NCBI GenBank assembly: GCA_030142905.1
Contig: JASJOG010000324.1
Span: 125,001-189,000 of the forward strand
Length of the DNA: 64,000 nt
Direction of reading: 5' to 3'
Source: Heliopora coerulea
Taxonomy: Eukaryota; Cnidaria; Anthozoa; Scleralcyonacea; Helioporidae
The notes beneath the pieces were generated by a model that was not told the origin of the DNA, ran no database searches, and saw only the letters and a program-made list of their open reading frames with translations. This document shows, in pieces, positions 35,101 to 48,277 of this stretch; position 1 is the first letter of the stretch, and every line of letters starts with the position of its first letter. A program made the position numbers and the translations under genes.

Positions 35101-38100
35101 GGAATTGCCAAAAACGTAGAACAGTTTGCATGTAATAGCATGACGAAATGGAAAACAAAATTGTCAGCTTGTGGAGAGAGTGTAGGAGAAGTAAATATCA
35201 GGAGAGGTATATTTCAGGGAGATAGTTTGTCATCGCTGTTGTTCGTGCTTTGTGTGGCGCCCCTTAGCCTTATTTTAAGGAAAGTGAAGGCAGGATATGA
35301 ATTCAAGGGCCGAAAGAAAAAGATCAATCATTTGTTGTATATGGATGACCTCAAATTATATGGTAAGAGCAAGGCACAGATCGACTCCCTTGTGAAGACG
35401 GTCCATCTATTCAGGAAGGATAACGGCATGGAATTTGGAATTAAGAAGTGCGGGGTATTAATTCTAAAGAAGGGAAAGATTGCCGAGAATGACGGAGTGG
35501 TATTGCCGAACGGAGAAGTAATGAAAGTGATTGAACAAGAGGGATATAAATACCTGAGTATCTTGGAGATAGATAGATTAATGGAAGAAGAAATGAGATC
35601 AAAGTTTAAAAAGGAGTATGTACGGAGGTTGAGGTTGGTCATGAAGTCGAAATTTAAACGGCAGAAACAAAATGCAAGCGGTGAACACGTGGGCAGTCGC
35701 ATTACTTAGGTATGGTGTAGGAATCGTTACCTGGAACGATCAAGAAATAAAGAGCTTAGATAGAAAAACGAGAAAAATATTGACCATGTACGGAGCTTTT
35801 CACCCTAAGAGTGATGTAGACAACTTATATTTGCCAAAAAAAAAGGTGGTAGAGGATTGATAAGCTGTGAGTCAAGTACTAGATCAGAAGAGAACGGTGT
35901 TGGATGGTACATCAAAAATGTAGTAGAACCTTTATTGCTTGAAGTAAGAGAAAGAGAAGTTATCACGACTGAAGATAGAATGCCAAAGCAATAGTATAAG
36001 AAGAGAGAAGTCGAAGAAAGAGAACAAAGATGGATAGGTAAGAGAATGTATGGACAGTTCAACAGGGAGAAAAGTGAAGACATAGACAAGGAAAAGATGT
36101 GGAGGTGGCTACAAAAGAGTGATTTGAAACCAGAAACGGAAACCCTAATATGTACAGCTCAAGAACAGGCGATAAGAACTAACTATATCAAGTTCAAAAT
36201 TGGTAAATCTGTAGGCTCACCGCGATGCAGACTTTGCGGGGAAAAAGGAGAAAGTGTGGGACATCTGGTAAGCGAATGCACAAAACTTGCACAACGAGAG
36301 TACAAAAGTCGACATGATAATGTAGCAAGAATTATACATTGGAAAATATGTGAAAAACACGATCTAGAAAGAGCGAGCAAGTGGTACGAACATGACCCCC
36401 GGGGAGTTGTAGAGTCGGATAAAGTAAAAGTTCTTTGGGATTTTATGATCCAGTGCGACCATCAGATAGAATACCGAAAGCCAGATATAGTAGTAGTAGA
36501 CAAAGCAGAAAAAAATGTGCAATAGTTCACGTAGCCATACCAGGAGACAACAGAATTGGTGAGAAAGAAACAGAAAAGATAGAAAAGTATCAAGCATTGA
36601 AACGAGAGATTAAGAACCTGTGATCAATGAGAAAGGTAGAAGTAATTCCAGTTGTCGTTGGAGCCTTGGACTGTGTAAGCAGAAAGTTTGAACAATGGAT
36701 TGAGAGGATAGGAATAACAGTGAACTTGAGGATATCCAGAAAACGACACTTCTTGGAACAGCAAGAATTTTAAGAAGAGTGCTAGAAAACTAGTAGTAAC
36801 AGTGTCACCTTAGTCTACTGGTTGTTGACAGCTGGCACCGATGAATACCGCATCCACAGCAAAACCGTGCGGAGAAGAAAATAATAAGGGTAAGCAGGAT
36901 GTTTATCTGAAACTAATGATTCCGAACGACCAGGGCTCATACCCTGTGTCTAGTTGGAGTAAGTGGATGATAAGTGTCCCAAGGATGATAAGTTAGCCAA
37001 CACAAGCGTGTCGTCAACAAAACGAGGGTAAAACTTTACGGTGTCAGAGGAAATGAGAGGTCGGATTGCTTCTTCTTCGAGAGTTGTCATAATGATGTCT
37101 GCCAGAGTAGGTCCCAAGGGAGAACCCATGTATACTCCATCAATTTGTTGAAAAAGTTCACGATTTAGAGAGAATGGCATTTTCGTGCAGGAGTAAATCA
37201 GAAGGTTTTTTGAGGTTCGTTTGCTTAGTGGAGTTGTGATTCGGTGTTTTTGTATACTCTGTCAAAGATAATGTTGACCGTTTTCCATAGTGGTATGTTT
37301 GTGAACAGCAAAGTTATATCGAAGGAAACAAACTTGAAACCTTGCGCGAGTCGAGGAATCTTATGTATTCTGTGAACAGCGTCAAAACTATCTCATAGCT
37401 TGAATTCAATGAGGGCGAGTGGATTCGGTAGCTTTGAGAGGTATTTAACGACAGGTTGATAAGCTGTGCCAGTGGTGTCAATAATTGGGTGAAAAGGCGG
37501 AAAACTGTCAACGCATTTGTGTATTTTAGGTAGACCATATGCGCGGACAGGATTTGTTGATGGTGGCTTGATTTTTTACAGAATTTCATAATCAATTTCT
37601 CCTTGTTTGTGGATCATTCGTTGGTAATTATGGAGGAAAGAAAGTTGAGTGAAGAATGGGTCAGTTTATGGATTTTTAAGTTTCTTTCGATCTGCGAATA
37701 GAGAGGTCATGCATGTTACTTAGTCCGTCAGTTTCATCAGAACGATTCCATTTCCTTTGTCTGGTGTGGGGATTAAAATTTAATTAGCTTTAACAACACA
37801 AAATTAAGAACTATGTTAAAGTCTTAGTCTGTAATTATGCATGGAGACGTGACTCACTTTGCTGCGAATGGCCTACCAACGGCAAATGTTCATCGTTTCC
37901 TGACGTAGTGGCAACATTTCTTTCTTCATCATTCTAAAGTTAAAATTTAGACACATAATCGGCCAATGGAAGTGATAAGCGTTATGCGTAAACATGAAAG
38001 CAAATGCTGGTCATGTGATCACGAATGGTGTAATCTGTTGAAAACACAAGTTTTCTAGAATGTCCATATACGTGAACCCATGTAATACCAAGTTGTAAGT

Positions 38101-41100
38101 TTCGGCTTAGGGTGCATTCTTTTGACCTTATTCCCACAATTTTTATTCCAGAATATGAATAAATGATTAAACGGAATAGCAAACAACAAAAAATAGATGC
38201 CATAAAAATTCCAGCGACTGTTCACCTTGGAATAACCGCTGAAACCAAATAGTTTTGGTAGTTTCTAATCCTGAGGTAGCCTGCTTGCACCTCAAATATT
38301 AGTGATATTATCTCATCTTTTGGCTAACCTCGCCTTAATCCTGATGTTTAGAAGCTGCTGCAGAAAGACTGTTTGACAGTTGAAGAACATTTTTTTTACT
38401 AAACTTGGTCACTTTTTGAACTATGTTTTGCCAAACTATAATAAACTTCTTAACCTTTGCTCTGTTATTCTCTAAAAGAAAGTGATCTCATTGAAAATGA
38501 TGAAATTTAAAGGTAACAACCTTAGAGTGAGGGCCCACTTTCGGATAAGTGCCCACTCTCAAAGTCCTACAGTTAAGTAGACCATTCCAGTACGAATGCA
38601 CACGAAAATGGCCACGAAACAATGAATTCAAGTCGAGGGTTGAGCAGATGGAGTAAAGGTTTCAAAATATCTACGCAAACCTCGACGTTAAGCCATTGTC
38701 CATGGGCACTGGAGAAAATGGACAAAACGTTTAATGAGAAGTAGTGTTTATGAATTTCGGAAACAGGAATGAGCTGGACAACTGTAGATCCTCAAAATAA
38801 TACAAAGACCTGTCAAGTTCCACCCCTTACAAGAAATGTCCTCGTTACGGTACTGAACAATGAACATCATTGTTCTTTCTCCCGGATTTATGTGCTCGAC
38901 CAGCGGTCAGAGTTCTCAACAATAAGCCCCTGGGTATAATATTCTTTTCTTTCGTAATATTATATTTTTTTTCCGTAAGACTAGAAAATTCTTTTCGAAT
39001 GAAGGTCAGTCATTGGAATTGGAATGTGCTGATGTTAATTCATTTTTCAAAAACGTTGTCGGTCTGTGAGCATGCCAAATCAAAAAGAAAAAAAATTATC
39101 AAATCAAATTCAGCGTTAATTCAAATTATCTCAACCGTTCATCTGGCCATTCCACTACCCCGAGTAGAATAGCCAATCAATATTCTGTCCATTCCTATAC
39201 AGGGTACCAAAAGTACGTCACAACCGGAATAGTCAGATATGATAATAATAATAATAATGATGATGATGATGATAATGATAATGATAATGATAAAAATAAG
39301 ATTCAGACTTAACCCTTGCAGTGGTGCACCTGAGCTGACTTTAACTGGTTGGAAGTGCAACTGAGTACTGTTGAGGTCAAACTGGATATACACATCAGGA
39401 GTACTTTCAGGGACTTTGGAGGGCTGTACATCCCTTACTCCTTCCTGACTGGATAAGTTGGGCGAGTAAGGGCTGTCTCTGTGGGTGTTGTTTAAAATCC
39501 ATTTTAATGGTAGAATTTCCTTTCCCCACAGGTTCCCTGAAATGTGCGATGTCTTTTTCGTCCTAACCTGGCAGGATGCTGGGTGCCCATAACAGGCGAA
39601 GACCCCTTCCACTGTCCTTGGTTGGATGGTGTGCGAGGTATGGTAATAATAACCGGAATTCTGGTATAGTCCCAAACAAACACGAGTTCAGATTTCTTCG
39701 TTGGGACTTCAAGTTTATTTAATTAACCGATCGGACAAACAAATTTGAATTTTGCGTGGTGATAGATAATTCAAAGTTTGTACGATTCAACATACGTTCG
39801 TTCAGTTTTAAGTTTTCGTCTTGTTCATTTACTTGTTATCATTTAACTGGACGACAGATTACTCGCACCTGTTTCACTGACGATGTTTTGCACTTCTCTA
39901 AACATCGTATACGCACTGTAGCAAAACAATATATTCCGTAATGGTTTCCACCTTCACAGGGCTTCAGTAAAAAGTTCTTGAGGTTTTTTGTCAGATCCAT
40001 TCCTTCGTCAACAATGTTACATGTTCTGATAATTTCATCAGGAAAAAATCTAAATTCAGAAAAAGCTCACAAATCAATCTTCCGTATAAGAAGTTTTAAG
40101 TTTAATTTAGTTAAACAAATTATTTCCTTCATAGGTAACCACTTCAATGGTTGTACCCTTATATTTTGTAGTTAGCTGACATAGCACATCTCCTTATGCA
40201 AAGATTTTATATACCTTAATACCTTGGTAATATGGCATGGAACCACACAAGACATGACCAACTTACCTAATTACGTTATTAGGAAGAGACAAATGTTGCT
40301 CTTCATTTAACGGCACACAAAAATAAACCTCATCATCAGATTTAAGGCGTCTTTGAAATACTTCTCCTTCAAAGCCCCACTTTCTTTTCACTTCCTCAAA
40401 CGCGTTTCTAGGAGCCAAAACAGTCGAAAGTGTGTTCGGACTTTCTTTTGTATTGAGCACTGCCAAAACAATTGCTGTGTGAGCTGTCGGTGATGAAAGT
40501 GCAGAATTACTTGGTTCGATATTTCCGACAATTGCTTGTTTAATCTTTTTTACGATCCAGGCCATTCTAAAAATATACCAACAATCACTACCTTTAATAG
40601 CTTATATGAAGATCTTTCAGCTTCCCCATTTGATAAGCAAAAATGAAAAAAAAAGTATACAGTATCACGTCAATTTTCCGAAAGGCACGGACAGTGAAAT
40701 AAAATAGAAAAACTAGTTCTCCAAGGTTTCAAATTAGGCGGTGGAATGGTTGGGTTTGTAGCTGAATTCGTAGATAATTGGACAATACCTCATCGATTGT
40801 TGAGGATCAAATGGTCTCGTAGTCTATTTTAACGAGTGTCGGGTGAAAATGTCATAGATTATGAGTTGGGCTGTCTTATAGCTCAAGCGGTAGTGTTGTG
40901 GGTTGGATGATCTTGTAATTCCGTTGATAGAGTGTTAGACTGGAGTATCAAAGTTATGGGTTGGATGGTCTTGTAGTTCAATTGGTGGAATGTTAGAATA
41001 CAGTTTCAAAGTATGTTGGTTGGTTAATCTTATAATTCAGTTGATGAAGTTTTGAACTACAGATAAAATGTATTGGAATGCGTGATGTTAGCCTAAATGA

Positions 41101-44100
41101 AGTGTGAAATAAGAGAAGAGATTGTGGATTAAATCTTAATTTCTTGCAGGATATTGCTCAAAAATAGGGAAAAAATTTACGAATAAATGCATGTACCTAA
41201 TTTTGTTCACTTACATGGAAAAATGGTACACTGAAAATGCTATTTTTAATCTCTTCTTTTGTATGCGTTCTACCACTGCATTCACATCATCTTTTGTACT
41301 TCCCCATTTGTCTGTATTGTGGGAATCCTTGTGGCTGCGTAGCAGAACCCCATATTTTGAGGAAAAGGGAAACTTACTTCCAACGGGGAAAAACTCGTCA
41401 TTCATATCTGCTACGTCTTCATGGCAGTAAACAAGCTCTACGTTAACGAGTTTCAAAAAAGGTTTCTTTTGCCCAGAAACCTTGATAACTGGAAAGCACA
41501 CCAAATCCTTATTAAGCCACGTATTCATATCCAGGACCTCATCAGCTGGAAATAACTGAAATGAACAGAATCAAAGAAAATGATTTACCAAACTTACAAA
41601 TATTGCGTTCAAATATTCCATAAACGAACCTTTGGAACACCTTGCCTATACACCACCAGTTGTATTATTGGTAAACTGTATTTAGAATGTTCAGAATATA
41701 GTTTAGTATGCGTTAGCTGCAGTTATTTCTATATTTATGTAAATGAGTTCTGATTCACGGGACTTCCAGCTACTTCTGGGGAATAGGGCTGTTCTGAGTT
41801 GAGAACTGTGTCTTAGTAAATTTCTCATCACTCTACCCTTAAATAATTCCGATACATTCTGTCATTTACGATGACAACGAATGCAAATACTGTAAAAAGC
41901 AAGGAAAATATCAAAAGTAATCTATGAGTGACACTTTAGCAACGGTCTATCCCTAGCTTTGTCCTGATAATTATGGCAAGCGTTGAATTGGTATATTGAA
42001 GGAAGTAGAAGTTGTTCCAATGCTTCATCATATAGATACCGTCTCATCATAGCCTGCTGCTATCTGTCTTTATAGCTCAGTAAGTACAGTATTTAACTAG
42101 TACATAGAAGGAACAAGAACAGTAATTCCAATGTACCATCATGGTCTGCTCCTTATCAGTTCTTATAGTTCAGTCAATAGAGTATCAAAACGTTTATACT
42201 TAGAAAATTCCATAACGCCATCACTTAAACACTATCTTGCTAGGGCCTACTCTTATATTTTCCCTTATACTTCAGTAGGTAGACCATTTGAATTTAAGGC
42301 CACTATTGCGTACTGACTGCGAAAAATGTAATTATTCCATATCATTGACGTCATACAAGGTGATTTAATGTTTGATAAAACGCACGCGTAACTTGGTGTC
42401 AACATTACTGCACTCTTTCCACGATCTACTCCCGGCTTGTCCTTGTTGCTCAACTGCAGGAGCGTCGGATATGCTTTTATTTATGCAACAAATAGAAAGT
42501 TGCTCAATTGTCTCAATATGGGTGATGGAAAAGTGAATGACGTCATTTCAACAGGAAAAGATGCCAAATTAGATACATAAGATGTAACTGAGATTCACAG
42601 TACAGAGACACAAAAGCTATTCTCCATTTGGTATGTAAAATAACCACGCTTTTCTTTTTTTTTGAATTTTGTGACATCACCCATGTTCCTGTACTCCACT
42701 GCATAACAAAAATAACGTCAGCTGTGCTCAGTGGCGAAGCTGACCATAAATGACTGGTCATGCTATTGTAACTTCAGAGTCAATGTGAGTGCCGAAGGTT
42801 TGAGACCCCTATAGGGGGGTCCGGGGGCATGCTCCCCCTGAAAGTTTTGAAATCTGGAGTCTCGGAAATGCCATTTCCTGCATTTTGAGGATAGTTTTTA
42901 AGATATCTGAGCATCACGAAATGTTGTTTAAAGCAAGCAAAGTACACCATATTTTGGGCTGTTTTGTCGTATGTCAGAGCCTATTGCCACGCTTATGGAG
43001 CACTGACAAAGCTGCGAGTGAATCCAACATTGGTAGCCATGAGCAAGTCTAGCCCAACGTTACTGTTTAACTAAACATAGAAGTGGAGACTTACTGTAAG
43101 TGTAAAATATTTACCATGATTATGCTTGAAAAATGCTTAAGCGAATTGGTCTTCAATGCTTTTTTACTCTGAGTTCACCTCAAGTCTTCATTCATGGATT
43201 TGTTTTTTTGCGTTCAGTTGCACTGTGAATGGTTTTTCTTTCTTTTGTAAAGATTTTTCACTGAATTCATCACCTCATACATGCAGATGTTCAAACGGCA
43301 GGCAGCACATTCTTAACCAGCAATAAGTCATCACAGTAATGAATAGCTTGAAAATGCCATGGAGAAACAGAATCACTGAATGAATATTTCTGACTCTTCA
43401 TACAGCAACTTGTCTATTTAATCAGCAAAAAGGTCATCATATAATAGTGAACCACATCAATAATAATCTGTCTGAATGTATAAATATCATAATATTCTAG
43501 ATGATACAGAAAGTCTTTCACAAACTTGATAATGCCATGGTGAAACTGGCAATTCATACAGCAACTTGTCTATTTAATCAGCAAAATATTCATGATAATG
43601 TACTACATTAAAAATGATCTGATTGAATGCATAAATGTCGTAATATTGCAGATGATACAGGAAGTTCTTCACAAACTTGAAAATGCCACGGTGAAACTGA
43701 CACTTCATACAGCAACTTCTCTATTTATTCAGCAAACATCATCATACAATAATAAACCTCATCAAAAATTAATGATCTGCCTGAATGCATAAATGTCATA
43801 ATATCCCAGATGATACAGAAAGTCCTTCACAAACTTGAAATGCCATGGGGAAACTGACACTTTATACAACAAGATGTTGTGAAACTCCAGGTCGAAAAAG
43901 TAAGCAAGGCCTGCGAAAGAGACGCTTCTTGTCTTCACTAGCACATAGCCAATCCTTCTTCGTATACCAAACCTCTTGGAACATCACGTCCCTCGTATTG
44001 ATCGTGAGCTTCGTCATAGGTCTTCGACCAACGATAACTTTCTGCTCGCTCACATTTCTTACAGAAAAAGACCTCCTCAGAAGCTGAGGTATAACGTCGC

Positions 44101-47100
44101 GGTCGTTCCGAAGATGCGCATGGTTGACTTTGATCTATATTCGCCTTTATTCGCTATTTGATCGCTATTAATATTGCTACTGAATTTTAAATAACAGGAG
44201 TCGGGCTGTTGGAAATCAGCATGACCTGAAGCCCAAAACTGGCAAGGTACGCATGCGCAAGGAATAATTTAGCCAATCCAATGACGCACAAATTTCGGCT
44301 AGGTCCTGCTATCTGAGATAAGCATGACTTGCCACAGATCACCAATGCATGTAACTCACCGCATAATTCACTAACGCCGCATTCGATTTTTTAAAAAAAA
44401 ATTTCAAAGCAAACTTCCATTTTCAATCATGTAAAAAATTCTTAACTCTGGAATATTTTTGGTCATGCTCAGTATGACCAGCATGACCGCTAGCTTAGCC
44501 ACTGCCTGTGCTCTGTACTCCAGGAGAAAATATAGTTCGTCCAATAGGAGCGTGCTGGAGGTGTGTGTCATTTTACAAACTTGTTCTGAAAACCCATTAT
44601 TGATTGATAAGGCAAACCCAAAGAAACTAATGCTTAATATACAGAACTGATTATAATGTCAGCTCACTATCACATTTACAGATAATGCTGCTAAACCCAT
44701 AATTGGAATTCATAACCAACATGCCTTTTTCAGGCAATTTTCCAGACAGATAACTTTCAGTTTTATGGTGTACGAATCATAGTTTAAGAAGTAATTTACA
44801 AAGTTCTGGTCCATTCTTTTTAAAGATAAAACGACGCTCGGCTTCGGCTTGCCCCTGTATATCTCATAGTACATGGAAGCATGATACGTGTTTTCTATCT
44901 CTGAATTCATAACCAGGACATTTTACTGCAACAATTGTTAATTTCCACTTATAATTAATATTTTCAGGACCTGAAAAACCTTCTATTACTTGTATAAAAA
45001 GTGGATAAAAACTTTAATAATAACTGGTGTTTTATTTATACTTAAAAATTTCGATACTTTTTAAAGGTCTTGCCGACGTACCTGAACACTCAAACGGCAT
45101 TTTTTCTCCACAACACCAGCTGGAAAACTTATTTTCAGTTCACTCTCTTTTCCGTAAGATTTACAGTACACACAAGCTTCCATCGGTTGTACCTCGATAT
45201 CGTCAGATCTGATCCTGGTAGCTACAACCAATGTAGCAGTTTCTACTATAGTGGCTTTTGCCATTGGCAAATGATTGGTCATTTCACTGAAATCTGACAG
45301 CATTTCCTCTGGAAGATCTGATGTCAAAAAGCAAACATTATTTATTTTCTTGGATTTCGGTAGCCAACAACTGCTTAATTTTGCCTAATACAATTTCAGA
45401 ATCATCCTCAGGGTAACATGAAGAGAATATTTCATGAATTAACCATTAATGAAATTTTCTCTTCATGTTGCGTAATACAACCTGACTACCAAACAGACTA
45501 TTTCCAATGCATTACCTTCGGGTTTACTAAGTCGTTCCGTAGTTAAATCTTCACTGTCTGTCTTCAGTCTCTGAATAGTTAGGTCATAGTAGTCGGCATT
45601 GGCGCCATCTTCAGCGGCTGAATGGGAGAGAAGAACTGTGACTGGTTTGTCAAAGGACACGCCCTCAGGTTCCATCTTCATAATCTTGCTACAGAATGCT
45701 TCTCCATTTCTTGGCTTAACCAGGCTGCCTTTGTATCTTACGCGACTGCATTTCAAGATTACTGGGTTCGAAACTGCTTGAGTGGGAAACTGGAGATAAG
45801 CACTGGCAGCAGGAAAGACAATACTTTTAGACTGTTCACCAATGGTAAAACTAACAAAGAGAAATTACCAATAATTTGTCAGTAAAGGCAAATCAAACAA
45901 TGATACAAATAAAACATTCACCAAATAGTTTGAATCCGGGTTTTCCAGATGATGTATTTCGCACATCCAGATTATTATTTTGGTTTATGTCTGGCGTTTT
46001 GGGTTTCTTGTACGGAGACAATTTTCAGGGACGTTAATAATGGCAGTTGAAAAACTGATGGTGACAGAAATGCCATCATTATTACTGAAAATGGTCTCCG
46101 TACAGGAAACCGAAACGTCACATTTAAACAAAAACAACAATCTGGACGAGCGAAATACATCTTTACCGACACCTAACCCCCCAGAAGAAAAATAGATAAA
46201 ATTGTCTGGACAACTAACATTTTCAACACTTTGCTTGTTACATGACTGATATCCTAGTGATTTATAAGACGATCTTTTCAAAATACACCTATGCTTTAAG
46301 TTTTCCAAAATATTGACTTGTTTATGTTTTCGATTTTGACAATTGTAGCAATCGACTCGTGAAGTAGGTGGTGTAGCATTGCAAAATAAGAATTATCAGG
46401 AACGTTCAACGCGGTCTGAGACCACAAATCGCCGAAATCCTTGCAACTCGATAGTTACAGAGTCTTACTGGACACCATGAGGCTACAGGTGTTACATTTT
46501 TATAACTTTGACTCACCTTCTAACTTTTTACATGCATAATAAGTATTTTAAAATTGTTCTTTTTATTTATTTAATTTTTCAATTTTTTATCACGTAAGAT
46601 ATGTGTAAACTCGGACACTAGTTGAACAAAAAAAATTAGTCAAGATAGACAACAGTATCAACGCTCGTTTTGAGTTGCATGATAGATAGGAAAAGCAGAA
46701 AACATTATCTGGGCTGTCCAAACCAAGAAACACACCAAAAAATGTCAATGACTACAGTTTCAAAATAACTGCTACGACAACTTCAATAACAACAAAAACA
46801 GAGGCAAGTGCAAAAGAATTGCAGTTATTTACAGATAATCATAGTCATAATTTTAACCATAATGGCAAGAGAAAAACGAAAAAAAATGAAATCATTAATA
46901 GTGAGTAAATAAACAAACAAATGAACAAACAAACAAACGAACAAGCAAGCGCACAGTTAAATAAATGAACAGAGAAATCAAAGAACGGATGCTCACTTAA
47001 TTTCATGCGGATTAGTTCGAGTCTGGATCACTTCCACAGTTCCTATGAAGGGATAAAAACATCATGAAAAGTTAACCAAACAGGAGTTCGGTTTCTGTCA

Positions 47101-48219
47101 CATCCTTCCTCAGTGGCAGTGCAGAGGAAAAGTACAAATTCGTATGCTGTAGGAAAAAATCCCGGAAAATGTCATAAGCTCGTTAAGCTGTGATATAGGC
47201 TTCTAATATAACTGAATAAATATGAGAGAGTAAACTCGGATTTCGAATAAGACTTCTGAAACTAGTTCAATTCACTGGCCAAACCGAAAAAGTGGCACAG
47301 AGAAGTCAGTCAAAATATAAGGTTCCTGAAATTACATCATGTGAGAAGAAAAACTGAATATATGCACTGCAGTGTTCTGAGCAGGGACATAAGGTATTTT
47401 ATAGTACTTAAAGTGACAAAGCCCACAAAATATATGTTGAACAATCAAGCAATGTAAGATTTGTGACCATTAATACCACTTCAAGTAACAAGCCAAAATG
47501 AACGTACTTAAAACAATAAATTCGGGTGAGATAGAAATTATTACACACTACTTCTATTGGCAAGCCCAGCTAAGTGTACCTTGAAAAGTGAAGAGGAACG
47601 AGAAATTAGACGTTTGATACTACCCCGAACGGCAAAGTAAGATTGGCTAACCAGAGATAAATACTCAGCTTATCGCTGTTGATAACTGAACTGGTGACAT
47701 TAGGTTTCTTATTTGTCGCTCTATTACAAACTCCCCTGATATGGTCTCGTAGCTCGACGGCAACGGCATTAGATTATACACGTAAAAATGCAACAAGCAG
47801 TGTGTAATTCTTGCAACTTCACATCAGGCACGTTTATGGTTTAATAGTTGTATTAAACTACGAAAACCAACTTCCTGACACACTTCTCGCATATTACACG
47901 TGTAAGCCTTGATCTTACTAAAAGCTATAACAGCCTGTTAAGGTTACTATGTTCAAATCTGGTTTCAGACGGTTTTGGGATAAAAAGAATTAAAAATACT
48001 GCGCTAATACTTTTGAATAGTAAGGATCAGAGTCTCCTCATAGAAGTTGGGGACATATACATTTAATAATTAAATCAATCAAATCAATCAAATCAAGTCT
48101 AAACATTGCTAACAATTATGTATTAATTCCCAAGTTTAAAAAAGTAAATATATTTATAAGAAATACAAATAAAAAGATGATATAATGAAAAACGAAAAAT
48201 AAATGAAAGCAACTTGGAT

Positions 48220-48277
<58 letters not shown>

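Larger units (their letters stand above)
33195..36795 (+). mobile_element. R4/Dong-like LINE, element 3
   Basis: The 5' region at 33,195-33,382 is homologous to that of element 2 (GATCCTGAGA, TCCTGGTAGGG, CAGGTCAAA blocks). The RT is the best preserved of the three. The 3' end lies near 36,795, and a short ATAATAA occurs at 36,880 before the PLE fragment. Frame changes occur near 34,115, 35,690, 35,860 and 36,520. Confidence 0.8.

Noticed and set aside
40860..41060. CRISPR-like array
   Set aside because: Units drift too much, spacers are not unique and the genome is eukaryotic; it is a degenerate minisatellite.
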